NCBI GenBank assembly: GCA_030594645.1
Contig: JAUVEU010000028.1
Coordinates: 1 to 32,585, forward strand
Origin: Candidatus Aegiribacteria sp.
GTDB taxonomy: Bacteria; Fermentibacterota; Fermentibacteria; Fermentibacterales; JCC-6
Direction: 5' to 3'
Length of the DNA stretch: 32,585 nucleotides
Under the pieces are notes generated by a model. It was not told where the DNA came from. It did no database searches and was given only the letters and a program-made list of their open reading frames with translations. The translations under genes were made by a program, and so were the position numbers. Positions 1 through 7,327 of this stretch are shown here, piece after piece (the first letter of the stretch is position 1; every line of letters begins with the position of its first letter).

Positions 1-453
1 AGAACAGATGTGATACTCGGCGACTATCACAAGACGGTGCTTCCCGGAACATACGACGTACAGGTGACAGTGGATGGATACTTACCAAAAACAGTAACTG
101 ATGTTTTAGTAGGTCCGGAGGAAAGGGTTGAAGTCAGTTTCGTTCTTGATATGCTGGGCATTGAGGAAGGTGATACAGGAGGTCAGAGCTTACTCGGGAA
201 CCTTTCTGTTTTCCCAAATCCAGTTTCTAATTCCTGTGAGATCAGGCTTCCTGTAACAGGAGTTGATGGAACCGTTAATATCTACTCTATTACCGGTCAT
301 CTGGTGTATAGACTGGATGTATCCTCACAGGCAACATCCATAGATTGGAATTGCAGGGGAGAAAACAGAACTGAGATTCCGTCTGGAGTTTATATTGTAA
401 AATTCAATTCCGGCGGGATATCAACGACTGAGAGATTCATCATCAACAGGTAA
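1..453 (+). CDS. Secreted protein, C-terminal part: carboxypeptidase-regulatory-like domain plus sorting domain (5' end outside window)
   Basis: The reading frame is open from the first base, so this is the 3' end of a longer gene; no start is visible. The first ~55 residues look like a transthyretin-like (carboxypeptidase regulatory/PEGA) domain, with GDYHKTVLPGTYDVQV and a following GYLPKTV, as is common after M14 carboxypeptidase domains. The last ~85 residues form a type A sorting (FlgD-Ig-like) domain: FPNPVSNSCEIRL, then a strand with TGHLVYRL, then PSGVYIVKF and a final basic strand ending INR. Such domains direct outer-membrane secretion and surface anchoring in T9SS-bearing bacteria; whether this organism has a T9SS cannot be seen here. 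The catalytic part, if any, lies upstream. M14 peptidase is a guess from the regulatory domain alone. Confidence 0.75.
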   Translation, partial: RTDVILGDYHKTVLPGTYDVQVTVDGYLPKTVTDVLVGPEERVEVSFVLDMLGIEEGDTGGQSLLGNLSVFPNPVSNSCEIRLPVTGVDGTVNIYSITGHLVYRLDVSSQATSIDWNCRGENRTEIPSGVYIVKFNSGGISTTERFIINR

Positions 454-487
454 ATTGATGATTAACCAGATATGTTGTTTTACATAA

Positions 488-617
488 CTACTCCGCTATC
501 TCGAATGAGAGCATATCTTCTCTGCTGGAGCAAGAGCATCCTTTGCACGAACCGGCAGGGTTGTCAGTGAATGTTCCTATCTGGTAGATGAGAGTGCTTA
601 CCACCCATGCAAGAATA
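488..617 (-). pseudogene. Fossil of feoB 3' end fused in frame to feoC 3' end
   Basis: Read on the minus strand this stretch encodes the C-terminal FeoB segment ILAWVVSTLIYQIGTFTD followed by NPAG, and then, in the same frame, the FeoC tail SCKGCSCSSREDMLSFEI, ending AE and a TAG stop at 490-488. The intact genes in this window carry the FeoB part at 4539-4608 and the FeoC part at 4229-4289. The junction lies in GAACCGGC (plus strand), present at both places 257 bp apart, so a deletion across this microhomology would create the join. Of about 14 base differences in the 40 aligned codons, about 12 are synonymous. A TGA lies just upstream in frame and there is no start codon or ribosome site, so the piece is not expressed as a gene here. 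Confidence 0.85.
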
Positions 618-696
618 AAGGTTCACCAAATACTGAAAACCTCAGTTTCTCATAGAAGTCCACAGCATCCTCCAACAGTCTTCCTTGTTCAAAAAA
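601..696 (-). pseudogene. Possible coding remnant of unknown gene
   Basis: Minus-strand frame open from 696 (just after an in-frame TGA at 699-697) to a TAA at 600-598. Its translation includes EQGRLLEDAVDFYEKLRFSV, which looks like real protein (amphipathic helix, then a strand). It has no start codon with a ribosome site, no counterpart elsewhere in the window, and its end runs into the FeoB/FeoC fossil. It may be the remnant of a third gene in a decayed intergenic block, or chance. Confidence 0.3.
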
Positions 697-707
697 TCAA
701 GTCTTCA

Positions 708-3170
708 TCATTCCCCCTTCACATACTCGTCAAACCACCTGAGCTGTTCCCACAACACGTGTTCCAGGCTCTCCTGAGCCCGGTAGCCGTGATCTTCGAA
801 TGGCAGCAGTACCAGTCGGGCTGTGCCGCCTGACCCGCGTACCGCTTCAAAAAAGACTTCGGACTGGAACGTAAGGGTTCCCGGGTTGGAGTCATCATCA
901 CCATGGATTATCAGGATGGGCTCGTTGATCTGGTCAGCAAAAAATGTAGGCGAGAGCTGGATATATGCATCCCTTGCCTCGAAAAGGGAACGGCGCTCGG
1001 ACTGGAAGCCGAAGGGCTGGTTGGTTTTGTTATAAGAGCCGCTGCGTGCTATACCTGCCTGAAAAAGATCAGTATGTGCCAGTAGATTGGCAACCATCAG
1101 CGCGCCGTGGCTGTGGCCCATGATACCAATCCTCTCCGGATCAGCAACTCCCATTTCAACTGCTTTTGCAACAACAGCCTCAGCGTCGGCCACCAGCTGG
1201 GGCACGAATGTATCATATGTTGTCTCCGGGTCACCCAGCATAGGCATGGAAGTTCGGTCCAGGACTGCATAACCCCGCAACAGGAAGTAAAGGTGTGAGG
1301 CACCGTAGATACGCATAAAGCGCTGGGCTGAACCTCTCACCTGCCCGGCTGTAGTCGTGCCGGAGTACTCAAGCGGGTAAGCATCTACCACCGTGGGCAG
1401 TGGTGTGCCCTCCTCGTAACCCGGAGGCAGATACAGGTGGAAGCTCAGCGGCACACCGTCCTCGCGCTCGAAGTGAACGATACGCTTCTCGATCTCCCGC
1501 AGCTGTGGTATCGGGTCCTCGAACCGGGTAATCGGTTCCATGGAAAGTGCTCTCGCGGCCTCCCCGGCGGAAGCTTCAATCTCTTCACCCAGCGTAGCCA
1601 GATAATAGTTGGGCACATCCGTGCTGGATTCGGAGCGCAATACAAAGCGGTTCTCAGATCCGGCAAACCCCTGGAAGTACTCGTATCGATCAGGATCGCA
1701 GCGGAACAGACGCTCGGTTTCACCGGTTTCCAGATTTCTCAGATCAAGGAAGGGCCTGTCGCCCTGCTCAGTAGCACCTGTGCCGCTGAAGTAAACAGCG
1801 TCACCAGTCTGATGCATCACCCCCTGGCCATTTGCCAACCTGCGGAAAACAGGATTGCCGGGATCACCGTACCGGTCTCCAACATCACGGTCGTACCATA
1901 AGCGTGCTGTACCATCGTCTACATCGAGGAGCCAGACGTAAAACCAGCGACGCATACGTTCATATTCACAGAGCATGAGTGTTCCACCCTGTTCACCCCA
2001 GGCCATCTGCCAGGGCAGGAGACGGTGTTCAGCACGAAAAACCTCTTCAGCCTGACCGTTAAAGGGTGCACAGAGCCGCATGAGCCGATCGCGGTGAGGT
2101 ACTTCAGCAACAGGATCGCCATCGTCCAGAGCCTCTACCCAGTAAAGTTCATGCGGGGAAGTGGCACGCCAAGAAACAGAGCGCGGCCCAACATTCACAC
2201 CGTGAGCGGGAACGGCATCGGCCAGAGGAAGTGAGGCAATATCAGCCACAAGCTTGTCCTCTGTGCTCCACACCTCAATCTCTAAAGCAAACCGCCACCA
2301 GGCTACCTCGTGAGACCACGGGCCAACAACGTACTCCACAAGAATGTACTCGCCATCCGGGGAGAACTCGGCATTGCAGTAGTGTGTCCCGTCGCCAATA
2401 ACGCTAACACTGCCATTGAGCGGATCAACGATTACAAGCTCAGATTTGCAGTAGTAATCGAACAAAACATCATCGTATGCGGTTTGAAGCAGGTTACGCG
2501 CCTCGTATGTGGATCGTGCTGCAGCACCTATCCCCTCTGCCACCTTCGGCCCTGCCGGAATAGCCGGTGGCGAGGGTTCTGCCCCCCGCTCAGGGATACG
2601 GAGCACCAGCAGACGCTCCTGATCAGGCAGCCACTGAACAGGATTGCCAAGAAGTGGATTAAGAGCCACACCCTCTATTTCAGCCAGCTCTCCCCCCACC
2701 GAGCCAACCCACAGCCCAAGGTGGTCGGAGTGTCCCACAGTAAGGGCAAAATGGTTACCGTCAACGGTAAATGCCACACCGTGTACCTCGGCACCATCCG
2801 GTAAGTCCAGTGGAGTAACAGCACCCCCATCAACCTGCACCAGGCGCGGAGAAGTACCCCCGTGACGACCATGTACGCAGTTCAGCGCAGGGTTAACCCT
2901 TATTCCGGCCAGCTTATACATAGGAGCAGCAAGCTCAGCCAGAGAGGGATAAAGCGCAGGATCTGCCAGAAGCAGGTACTCCCCTGTTGGAGCGGTCCAC
3001 ACCCAGGGAAGCTGCGCTGCATACAGCACATCAAGTAAATCTTCAGGAGGAGACTGCCACGCAGTTACCAGCTCCATATCAGCATCGGACGCTACTGCAC
3101 CCGGCAATAAAACAAAAGCTCCCAAAGTGGTTGCAAGCAAACCTGATAATGTCATGAAGTATCTTTTCAC
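708..3170 (-). CDS. Secreted S9 family (glutamyl endopeptidase-like) serine peptidase
   Basis: An 820-residue peptidase exported by Sec. The GTG start at 3170 is chosen because GGAGGT lies 5 bases upstream and the following residues (VKRYFMTLSGLLATTLGAFV, cleavage after AVA) form a signal peptide; the frame runs 40 codons further upstream without such signals. The N-terminal ~500 residues form the S9 beta-propeller. The C-terminal alpha/beta hydrolase domain has the nucleophile motif GHSHGA (Ser near residue 687), the acid in HGDDDSN (~759) and the histidine in EDHGY (~794). The stretch AGIARSGSYN followed by PFGFQSERR is typical of the S9 glutamyl endopeptidase subgroup, which cleaves after acidic residues; the substrate here is not known. 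It is a single gene, tail-to-tail with the secreted protein at 1-453. A role in peptide scavenging outside the cytoplasm is inferred. Confidence 0.88.
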   Translation of the reverse strand: MKRYFMTLSGLLATTLGAFVLLPGAVASDADMELVTAWQSPPEDLLDVLYAAQLPWVWTAPTGEYLLLADPALYPSLAELAAPMYKLAGIRVNPALNCVHGRHGGTSPRLVQVDGGAVTPLDLPDGAEVHGVAFTVDGNHFALTVGHSDHLGLWVGSVGGELAEIEGVALNPLLGNPVQWLPDQERLLVLRIPERGAEPSPPAIPAGPKVAEGIGAAARSTYEARNLLQTAYDDVLFDYYCKSELVIVDPLNGSVSVIGDGTHYCNAEFSPDGEYILVEYVVGPWSHEVAWWRFALEIEVWSTEDKLVADIASLPLADAVPAHGVNVGPRSVSWRATSPHELYWVEALDDGDPVAEVPHRDRLMRLCAPFNGQAEEVFRAEHRLLPWQMAWGEQGGTLMLCEYERMRRWFYVWLLDVDDGTARLWYDRDVGDRYGDPGNPVFRRLANGQGVMHQTGDAVYFSGTGATEQGDRPFLDLRNLETGETERLFRCDPDRYEYFQGFAGSENRFVLRSESSTDVPNYYLATLGEEIEASAGEAARALSMEPITRFEDPIPQLREIEKRIVHFEREDGVPLSFHLYLPPGYEEGTPLPTVVDAYPLEYSGTTTAGQVRGSAQRFMRIYGASHLYFLLRGYAVLDRTSMPMLGDPETTYDTFVPQLVADAEAVVAKAVEMGVADPERIGIMGHSHGALMVANLLAHTDLFQAGIARSGSYNKTNQPFGFQSERRSLFEARDAYIQLSPTFFADQINEPILIIHGDDDSNPGTLTFQSEVFFEAVRGSGGTARLVLLPFEDHGYRAQESLEHVLWEQLRWFDEYVKGE

Positions 3171-3330
3171 TGATGACCTCCATATTCCAGTGCTGACGCG
3201 ATTGTTTTCATGAAGCTTCGAATGACCGCTGCATCTCCTTAGACCAGGTAACAGGTATAGTCGGCTCAAATCGAATTGAAACAATCTCAAAAGCGTACCG
3301 GATGAAAGTCACAGAATACTCGGGGCTTGA

Positions 3331-3717
3331 TCAATTATTTGGTGTTTCTCTCAGTCTTACCAGAATGCCTTTGATTGCGCTTCTCAAGTCGCTTATATGA
3401 TCTTCGCAGATGTTATAGATAAGCTCAGCATCAAGATCGAAATAGAGGTGACTTAGAAAATCCCTTACTCCGATGGCGCCTTTCCAGTCGATTTCGGGAT
3501 GCTCATCCATCAAGGATCTTCCGCCATATTTCTCAAAGCGTTTAAGGTTCTCTCCAATGGTGATAAGCATGAGGGCGATTCCATCGAGCCTGTCAATTCC
3601 ATAATCATCTTTGAGAAAATCACCGGGAATCTGAATACTGCTGAAGCGGCGCTCAACTTTATTGATACTCTCCAGAATCTGTTCAGAAATGTCTTTCAGC
3701 AGTTCTAAATCAGACAT
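3331..3717 (-). CDS. hepT: HepT-like toxin (DUF86), partner of MntA-type antitoxin
   Basis: A 128-residue all-helical protein of the HepT/DUF86 family, the ribonuclease toxin of the HepT-MntA system. The diagnostic RX4HXY motif is present as RDFLSHLY (Arg85, His90, Tyr92). In studied members the partner nucleotidyltransferase adds AMP to the tyrosine and silences the toxin. The ATG at 3717 is preferred over one 13 codons upstream: it has a strong ribosome site (GGGAGGTG, 4-5 bases before) and overlaps the antitoxin stop codon by 8 bases (ATGTCTGA), the usual coupled layout. It is the second gene of a two-gene operon with the gene at 3710-3997. Family assignment is secure; activity is inferred. 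Confidence 0.88.
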   Translation of the reverse strand: MSDLELLKDISEQILESINKVERRFSSIQIPGDFLKDDYGIDRLDGIALMLITIGENLKRFEKYGGRSLMDEHPEIDWKGAIGVRDFLSHLYFDLDAELIYNICEDHISDLRSAIKGILVRLRETPNN

Positions 3718-3997
3718 ACACCACCTCCCGCTCGATACGCTTCTTAAGCAAAGCATTCATAGAGGTTCTGTAACGCACCAGGTCAACGGGAGCATTAAGA
3801 GCTTCTTCAAGATACTCCTTAATATGAATCATTGCGTAAAGATCAGGCGGCATTTCGACTACAATATCAACATCACTGTTCTTTCCTGCTTCATTACGGG
3901 CTACTGAGCCGAACACCCCTAGACTTTCGATCCCAAAACGCTCCTTGAGAAAGGGGTTCAGTTTTCTCAGCACAGTCAGGGTTTGTTCAAGACTCAT
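3710..3997 (-). CDS. mntA: MntA-like minimal nucleotidyltransferase antitoxin
   Basis: A 95-residue minimal nucleotidyltransferase. The signature GSX10DXD is intact: Gly30-Ser31, then Asp42 and Asp44 (GSVARNEAGKNSDVD), which bind the metal and nucleotide. Members of this family AMPylate the HepT toxin encoded next to them. The ATG at 3997 is preceded by GGAGGTGAAG. The gene overlaps hepT by 8 bases. Upstream there is a possible promoter with a dyad over the -35 box (see 4022-4050), which would suit autoregulation. Such pairs are scattered by horizontal transfer and sometimes act in phage defence; nothing in this locus proves that role. Confidence 0.88.
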   Translation of the reverse strand: MSLEQTLTVLRKLNPFLKERFGIESLGVFGSVARNEAGKNSDVDIVVEMPPDLYAMIHIKEYLEEALNAPVDLVRYRTSMNALLKKRIEREVVYV

Positions 3998-4021
3998 TCT
4001 TCACCTCCGTTAAAAGAACAA

Positions 4022-4050
4022 TCTGATTTCCCTGACTGCTGGTCAAGGGT
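4022..4050 (-). promoter_or_regulatory. Possible mntA-hepT promoter with dyad
   Basis: On the minus strand TTGACC (4045-4040) is followed after 17 bases by GATTGT, a weak -10 box, about 20 bases before the ribosome site of mntA. The -35 lies in an imperfect inverted repeat: CCCTGAC, TGCTG, GTCAAGGG (4030-4049, one bulged T). This could be an operator for the antitoxin or complex. The -10 is poor, so confidence is low. Confidence 0.3.
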
Positions 4051-4113
4051 TGGAATTTGAATCTAATAACGGAAAGTGCCCTCATCAGTGGAGTAGAACC
4101 GGATTTTCTTTTC

Positions 4114-4140
4114 TAAGTGCCGCAAGTGACATCCGGCCCC
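4114..4140. repeat. Intergenic repeat motif TAAGTGCCGCAAGTG, copy 1
   Basis: TAAGTGCCGCAAGTGAC followed by ATCCGGCCCC. The same 17-base motif (one base different) occurs at 25883-25899 and 29229-29245. All three lie downstream of the stop codon of a minus-strand gene, in the same orientation. Inside it AAGTG is repeated with a 9-base period. The rest of 3998-4211 shows no gene. Confidence 0.7.
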
Positions 4141-4211
4141 GGGTATGTTCACTGAAGTACATATGGGGATGGAGACTTTTGCCGGGCCATACTCTATCTA
4201 AAAACGAAATA

Positions 4212-4448
4212 TCAGTTTGCTTGCACCACTATTTCAAATGAAAGCATATCTTCTCTGCTGGAGCAGGAACAACCCTTGCATGAACCGGCTGTGGAGCATT
4301 CAGCGGATACAGCACGGATCCTTTTCTTCCGCAGAAGAACATCAAGAACCGGCTCCATAGCGGCCGGTTCCATTTGAAAGTGACCCGAAATTTCGCGGAG
4401 GGAGAGCCTGCCGTGCTTTTCGAGTAACTCAAGCACTTCGGTAAGCAT
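4212..4448 (-). CDS. feoC: FeoC-like winged-helix protein with Cys cluster
   Basis: A 78-residue FeoC-type protein. Residues 1-48 form a winged helix (MLTEVLELLEKHGRLSLREI and following). The second part has four cysteines, C51, C57, C60 and C62, in the pattern C-x5-C-x2-C-x-C, resembling the iron-sulfur or iron-sensing cluster of FeoC proteins. FeoC is thought to bind FeoB and regulate its stability or activity. The ATG at 4448 is chosen because it overlaps the feoB stop as TAATG; the frame also extends 28 codons upstream inside feoB, but that part is feoB in another frame. It is the last gene of the iron operon. A near-identical tail of this protein is found in the fossil at 488-617. Confidence 0.85.
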   Translation of the reverse strand: MLTEVLELLEKHGRLSLREISGHFQMEPAAMEPVLDVLLRKKRIRAVSAECSTAGSCKGCSCSSREDMLSFEIVVQAN

Positions 4449-6754
4449 TACGCGGCAACTTTCATTCTTCGGGACATAAGCTTCAGGCTGATGTAAATCA
4501 ATCCAAGAATTCCAATGGCTATTGATATCCACATTGCGGAACCGGCAGGGTTATCGGTAAATGTTCCTATCTGGTAGAAGAGAGTACTTATCACCCATGC
4601 AAGAATACTGAGGTAGATCGTGGAGAACATGGCCCAGCGGAGATTAGTTTCACGGTAGATAGCCGCAATGGCAGCTACACATGGCGCGTAGATAAGTATG
4701 AACAGGAGGTAGGCGTAAGCTCCAACTTTTCCATTGAAGTGTTCCTGTATGGCGGTTAGAGTGTTGCTTTCGATCTCTATTTCTTCCGCTGCTTCATCTG
4801 TGTTGCTCAGATCATCGCTTATCTCAACACCAATCGGATCTCTCAGCGCTCCTCCGAAATCACTGAAACCGTTCGGGATCGCAGCAAAGGATTCAGCGAT
4901 TCCAGCCCAGAAATCGAAAGGTTCTTCTTCTGCTTCAGAACTGCTCTCCTGTGCATTCATTCCACTGTACAATGTATCGAGTGTGCCGACAACCGCTTCC
5001 TTCGCGAAGATGCCTGTGAACAGACCGACAGCCGCCGGCCAGTTATCGGAAGTGAGACCCATCGGGTAGAATACGGGAGCTATTGTTTTACTAATGGCAG
5101 AAAGAACAGAGTTCTCTGAATCCTGATTGCCGAAGCTGCCGTCCGTTCCAATTGAACCGAGAAAGCTGAGTATGATTACAACCGCGATGATCACTTTACC
5201 CGCTCTTTGTAAAAAGCTCTTCAGACGGTAGATCGTATGGTACATTATTCCCCTGAATGTCGGGAGATGATACGGGGGCAGCTCCATTACAAAGGTTGAT
5301 GTCTCACCCTGAAGGATCGTTTTCTTGAAGAGAAGCCCAGTTCCCACGGCCAGCAGGATACCCACCATGTACAGACTGAAGAGTACAGGACCTCCCTGTC
5401 TGGGAAAGAATGCCGCTACGAAAAGAGTGTAGACCGGTAATCTGGCCCCGCAGGACATGAATGGGTTCATCATGATAGCGAGAATTCTGTCTCTGTTGTT
5501 TTCGAGTGTGCGTGTGGCCATTATCGCCGGTACATTGCACCCGAACCCCACGAGCATTGGAATGAATGCTTTACCGGGAAGACCTATTACCCTGAGAAAC
5601 CGATCCATTACGAATGCGGCTCTCGCCATATAACCTGAATCCTCAAGGAGAGAAAGGCAGAAGAAGATCAGGAAAATAGGTGGTATGAAGGTCGCGACTG
5701 TCTGAATACCGCCGCCTATACCGTCAGACAGGAAAGTAACCAGAATTTCCGGCAATTTGAATATCTCAAGGAGAACCCTGAATCCGTCCACGAAAACAGT
5801 TCCCGTTAAACCATCGAAAAAATCAATGAAAGGAGCGCCGACATGTATCGTGATGACAAACATCATGTACATAACACCGAGGAAGATAGGTATTCCGAGA
5901 ATTCTGTTCAGAATCACCATGTCGATTCTGTCAGATACATTTCTTCGAACTTCACTTGTTCGATGCACTACATCCTTTGCGAGACCGTGAATGAAACCGT
6001 ATCTTCCATCGGCCATGATGATATCCATGTCATCACCGATATGCTTTTCGACCTGTTCTATTTCGGATTTCAGAGAGTCACAGGGAACAGAGTCACCGCA
6101 TAATTCAATTGCGTACTCATCATCTTCGAGTAACTTTATAGCAAGCCATCTGGGATCTACATTGTTTTTTTCAGCAATCTGTTGTACTCTGTTCTGAATG
6201 AGCTGTATCGCTTTTTCAAGTACAGAATCGTAAGCAACCTTCGTTTCAGGGATCGAGTGGTTCATACTTTCCCTGTTGATTACATCCTTCAGTTCATCGA
6301 TTCCTTTGTTTCTTGAAGCGACGATAGGAATAACAGGACAGTCGAGGTGTCTGGACAGATGCTCGATCTCGATCTTGATTTTACGTTTTGCCGCAAGGTC
6401 CGTCATATTAAGCGCCACAACCATTGGAACCTTCATCTCAAGCAGCTGGGTTGTAAGAAAGAGATTTCGCTCCAGATTGGTTGCGTCCAGAATGTTTACT
6501 ATAAGATCAGGGTGTTCTGTGAGAATGTACTTTCTTGCAATTGATTCATCTATTGAGAATGCGGTAAAGGAATAAATACCTGGCAGGTCAGTTACATCAA
6601 CCTCCAAGTTATCATGTTTATAGTTGCCTTCAATTCGATCCACAGTTACGCCGGGCCAGTTGCCGACCCTCTGACGGGAACCGGTCAAAGCATTCAGAAG
6701 CGTTGTTTTACCGACATTAGGATTACCGGCGATCGCGATTCTAATGTTTTTCAT
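4448..6754 (-). CDS. feoB: Ferrous iron transporter FeoB
   Basis: A 768-residue inner-membrane Fe(II) transporter. The N-terminal G domain has GNPNVGKT (residues 10-17), DLPG (56-59), NMTD (116-119) and a G5-like VASRNKG (~145-151). A helical linker domain follows, then the membrane part with two Gate repeats; the conserved cysteine is in GFGCNVPAIMATR, and MNPFMSCGARLPVYT follows. An acidic cytoplasmic segment (about 40% Asp/Glu near residues 600-665) sits before the last helices. The ATG at 6754 is chosen because it overlaps the feoA stop as ATGA and has GGAG upstream; a start 5 codons earlier is possible. Stop and feoC start overlap as TAATG. Iron-dependent control by the DtxR-type regulator of the same operon is inferred from the operators at 7031 and 7843. 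Confidence 0.95.
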   Translation of the reverse strand: MKNIRIAIAGNPNVGKTTLLNALTGSRQRVGNWPGVTVDRIEGNYKHDNLEVDVTDLPGIYSFTAFSIDESIARKYILTEHPDLIVNILDATNLERNLFLTTQLLEMKVPMVVALNMTDLAAKRKIKIEIEHLSRHLDCPVIPIVASRNKGIDELKDVINRESMNHSIPETKVAYDSVLEKAIQLIQNRVQQIAEKNNVDPRWLAIKLLEDDEYAIELCGDSVPCDSLKSEIEQVEKHIGDDMDIIMADGRYGFIHGLAKDVVHRTSEVRRNVSDRIDMVILNRILGIPIFLGVMYMMFVITIHVGAPFIDFFDGLTGTVFVDGFRVLLEIFKLPEILVTFLSDGIGGGIQTVATFIPPIFLIFFCLSLLEDSGYMARAAFVMDRFLRVIGLPGKAFIPMLVGFGCNVPAIMATRTLENNRDRILAIMMNPFMSCGARLPVYTLFVAAFFPRQGGPVLFSLYMVGILLAVGTGLLFKKTILQGETSTFVMELPPYHLPTFRGIMYHTIYRLKSFLQRAGKVIIAVVIILSFLGSIGTDGSFGNQDSENSVLSAISKTIAPVFYPMGLTSDNWPAAVGLFTGIFAKEAVVGTLDTLYSGMNAQESSSEAEEEPFDFWAGIAESFAAIPNGFSDFGGALRDPIGVEISDDLSNTDEAAEEIEIESNTLTAIQEHFNGKVGAYAYLLFILIYAPCVAAIAAIYRETNLRWAMFSTIYLSILAWVISTLFYQIGTFTDNPAGSAMWISIAIGILGLIYISLKLMSRRMKVAA

Positions 6755-6999
6755 TCTAACTCCGAACATTCAGTCTTCGCATCAATAATCAGAACGTCAG
6801 CCTCGCTTTTTCTCAATGTGATCTTCTGACCCTTCAGTTCGATTTCAACAGGGTCTCCCATAGGCGCTTTTCTGAGAAGCCTTAGCCGGCAGCCTTTTAC
6901 GAGTCCCATTCTCAGCAGTTTGTGACGGTATGTTTTGCTTCCCTGTTCGTATCCTGTGATCATTGCTTCGGAACCGATTTCAAGATCACCGATCTTCAT
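6751..6999 (-). CDS. feoA: FeoA, SH3-like Fe(II) transport accessory protein
   Basis: An 82-residue FeoA-domain protein (SH3-like fold) that assists FeoB. Family features include the N-terminal IGDLEIGSEAMITGY, the central HKLLRMGLVKGCRL (the conserved R-x-MG-x-x-x-G) and the C-terminal strand ITLRKSEADVLII. The ATG at 6999 has AAAGGAAATCTT before it. It overlaps feoB by 4 bases. It sits 67 bases after a second FeoA-domain gene, and a putative DtxR operator (7031-7046) lies in that gap, so it may have its own promoter. Confidence 0.92.
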   Translation of the reverse strand: MKIGDLEIGSEAMITGYEQGSKTYRHKLLRMGLVKGCRLRLLRKAPMGDPVEIELKGQKITLRKSEADVLIIDAKTECSELE

Positions 7000-7030
7000 A
7001 AGATTTCCTTTCGGTGTTGAAATTCGAATA

Positions 7031-7046
7031 TTTAGGCATATCTAAA
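7031..7046 (-). promoter_or_regulatory. Predicted iron-regulator operator upstream of feoA
   Basis: TTTAGGCATATCTAAA, an inverted repeat TTTAG-N6-CTAAA flanked by A and T. On the minus strand it reads TTTAGATATGCCTAAA and matches the site upstream of the dtxR-like gene (ATTAGATCAGGCTAAA) at 13 of 16 positions. It lies 31-46 bases before the feoA start. Recognition by the DtxR-like protein is inferred from the shared motif and placement. Confidence 0.55.
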
Positions 7047-7066
7047 TCCTGTATTAAAAAAAATGA

Positions 7067-7327
7067 TCATTCAAGCCACAGGAAAATCTTATGCGACATT
7101 CCATGTCCTATCATCAATCGTGTGTCACCGGTTTTTATGAGAATCATACCGTTATTCCCGGTTGACTGGAGGATTTCAATATCATTCCCGATATGCAATC
7201 CCATGCCACTGAACCGCTCTCGGAATCCCCTGCCGCCCCTTACGGCGATTATCCTGGCCTTCTGACCGGGTTGCAGTTCACTCAATCTAAGAGAGTGGCT
7301 GTGTGTTCTATTTCTCCGGTTGCGCAT
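7067..7327 (-). CDS. Second, stand-alone FeoA-domain protein
   Basis: An 86-residue protein: a short basic N-terminus (MRNRRNRTHSHS) and then a FeoA/SH3-like domain (LRLSELQPGQKARIIAV, FRERFSGMGLHIGNDI, MIGHGMSHKIFLWLE). The ATG at 7327 follows GAGGAACAGGAAGAAG. The frame is open 49 codons further upstream, but that part lies within the dtxR-like gene. It overlaps the regulator gene by 20 bases. It may assist FeoB, or stand in for the SH3-like domain missing from the regulator; DtxR proteins normally carry a FeoA-like domain at their C-terminus. Which role is right cannot be told from sequence. Confidence 0.85.
   Translation of the reverse strand: MRNRRNRTHSHSLRLSELQPGQKARIIAVRGGRGFRERFSGMGLHIGNDIEILQSTGNNGMILIKTGDTRLMIGHGMSHKIFLWLE

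Noticed and set aside
1437-1901. Another plus-strand open frame opposite the S9 peptidase
   Set aside because: Shadow of the GC-rich coding strand; composition and lack of start signals speak against a gene.
2310-2804. Long open frame on the plus strand inside the S9 peptidase gene
   Set aside because: It is antisense to a well-supported peptidase with intact catalytic motifs, has no ribosome site and no recognisable domain.
3718-3756. Upstream extension of HepT by 13 codons
   Set aside because: The downstream ATG has the strong ribosome site and the usual overlap with the antitoxin stop.
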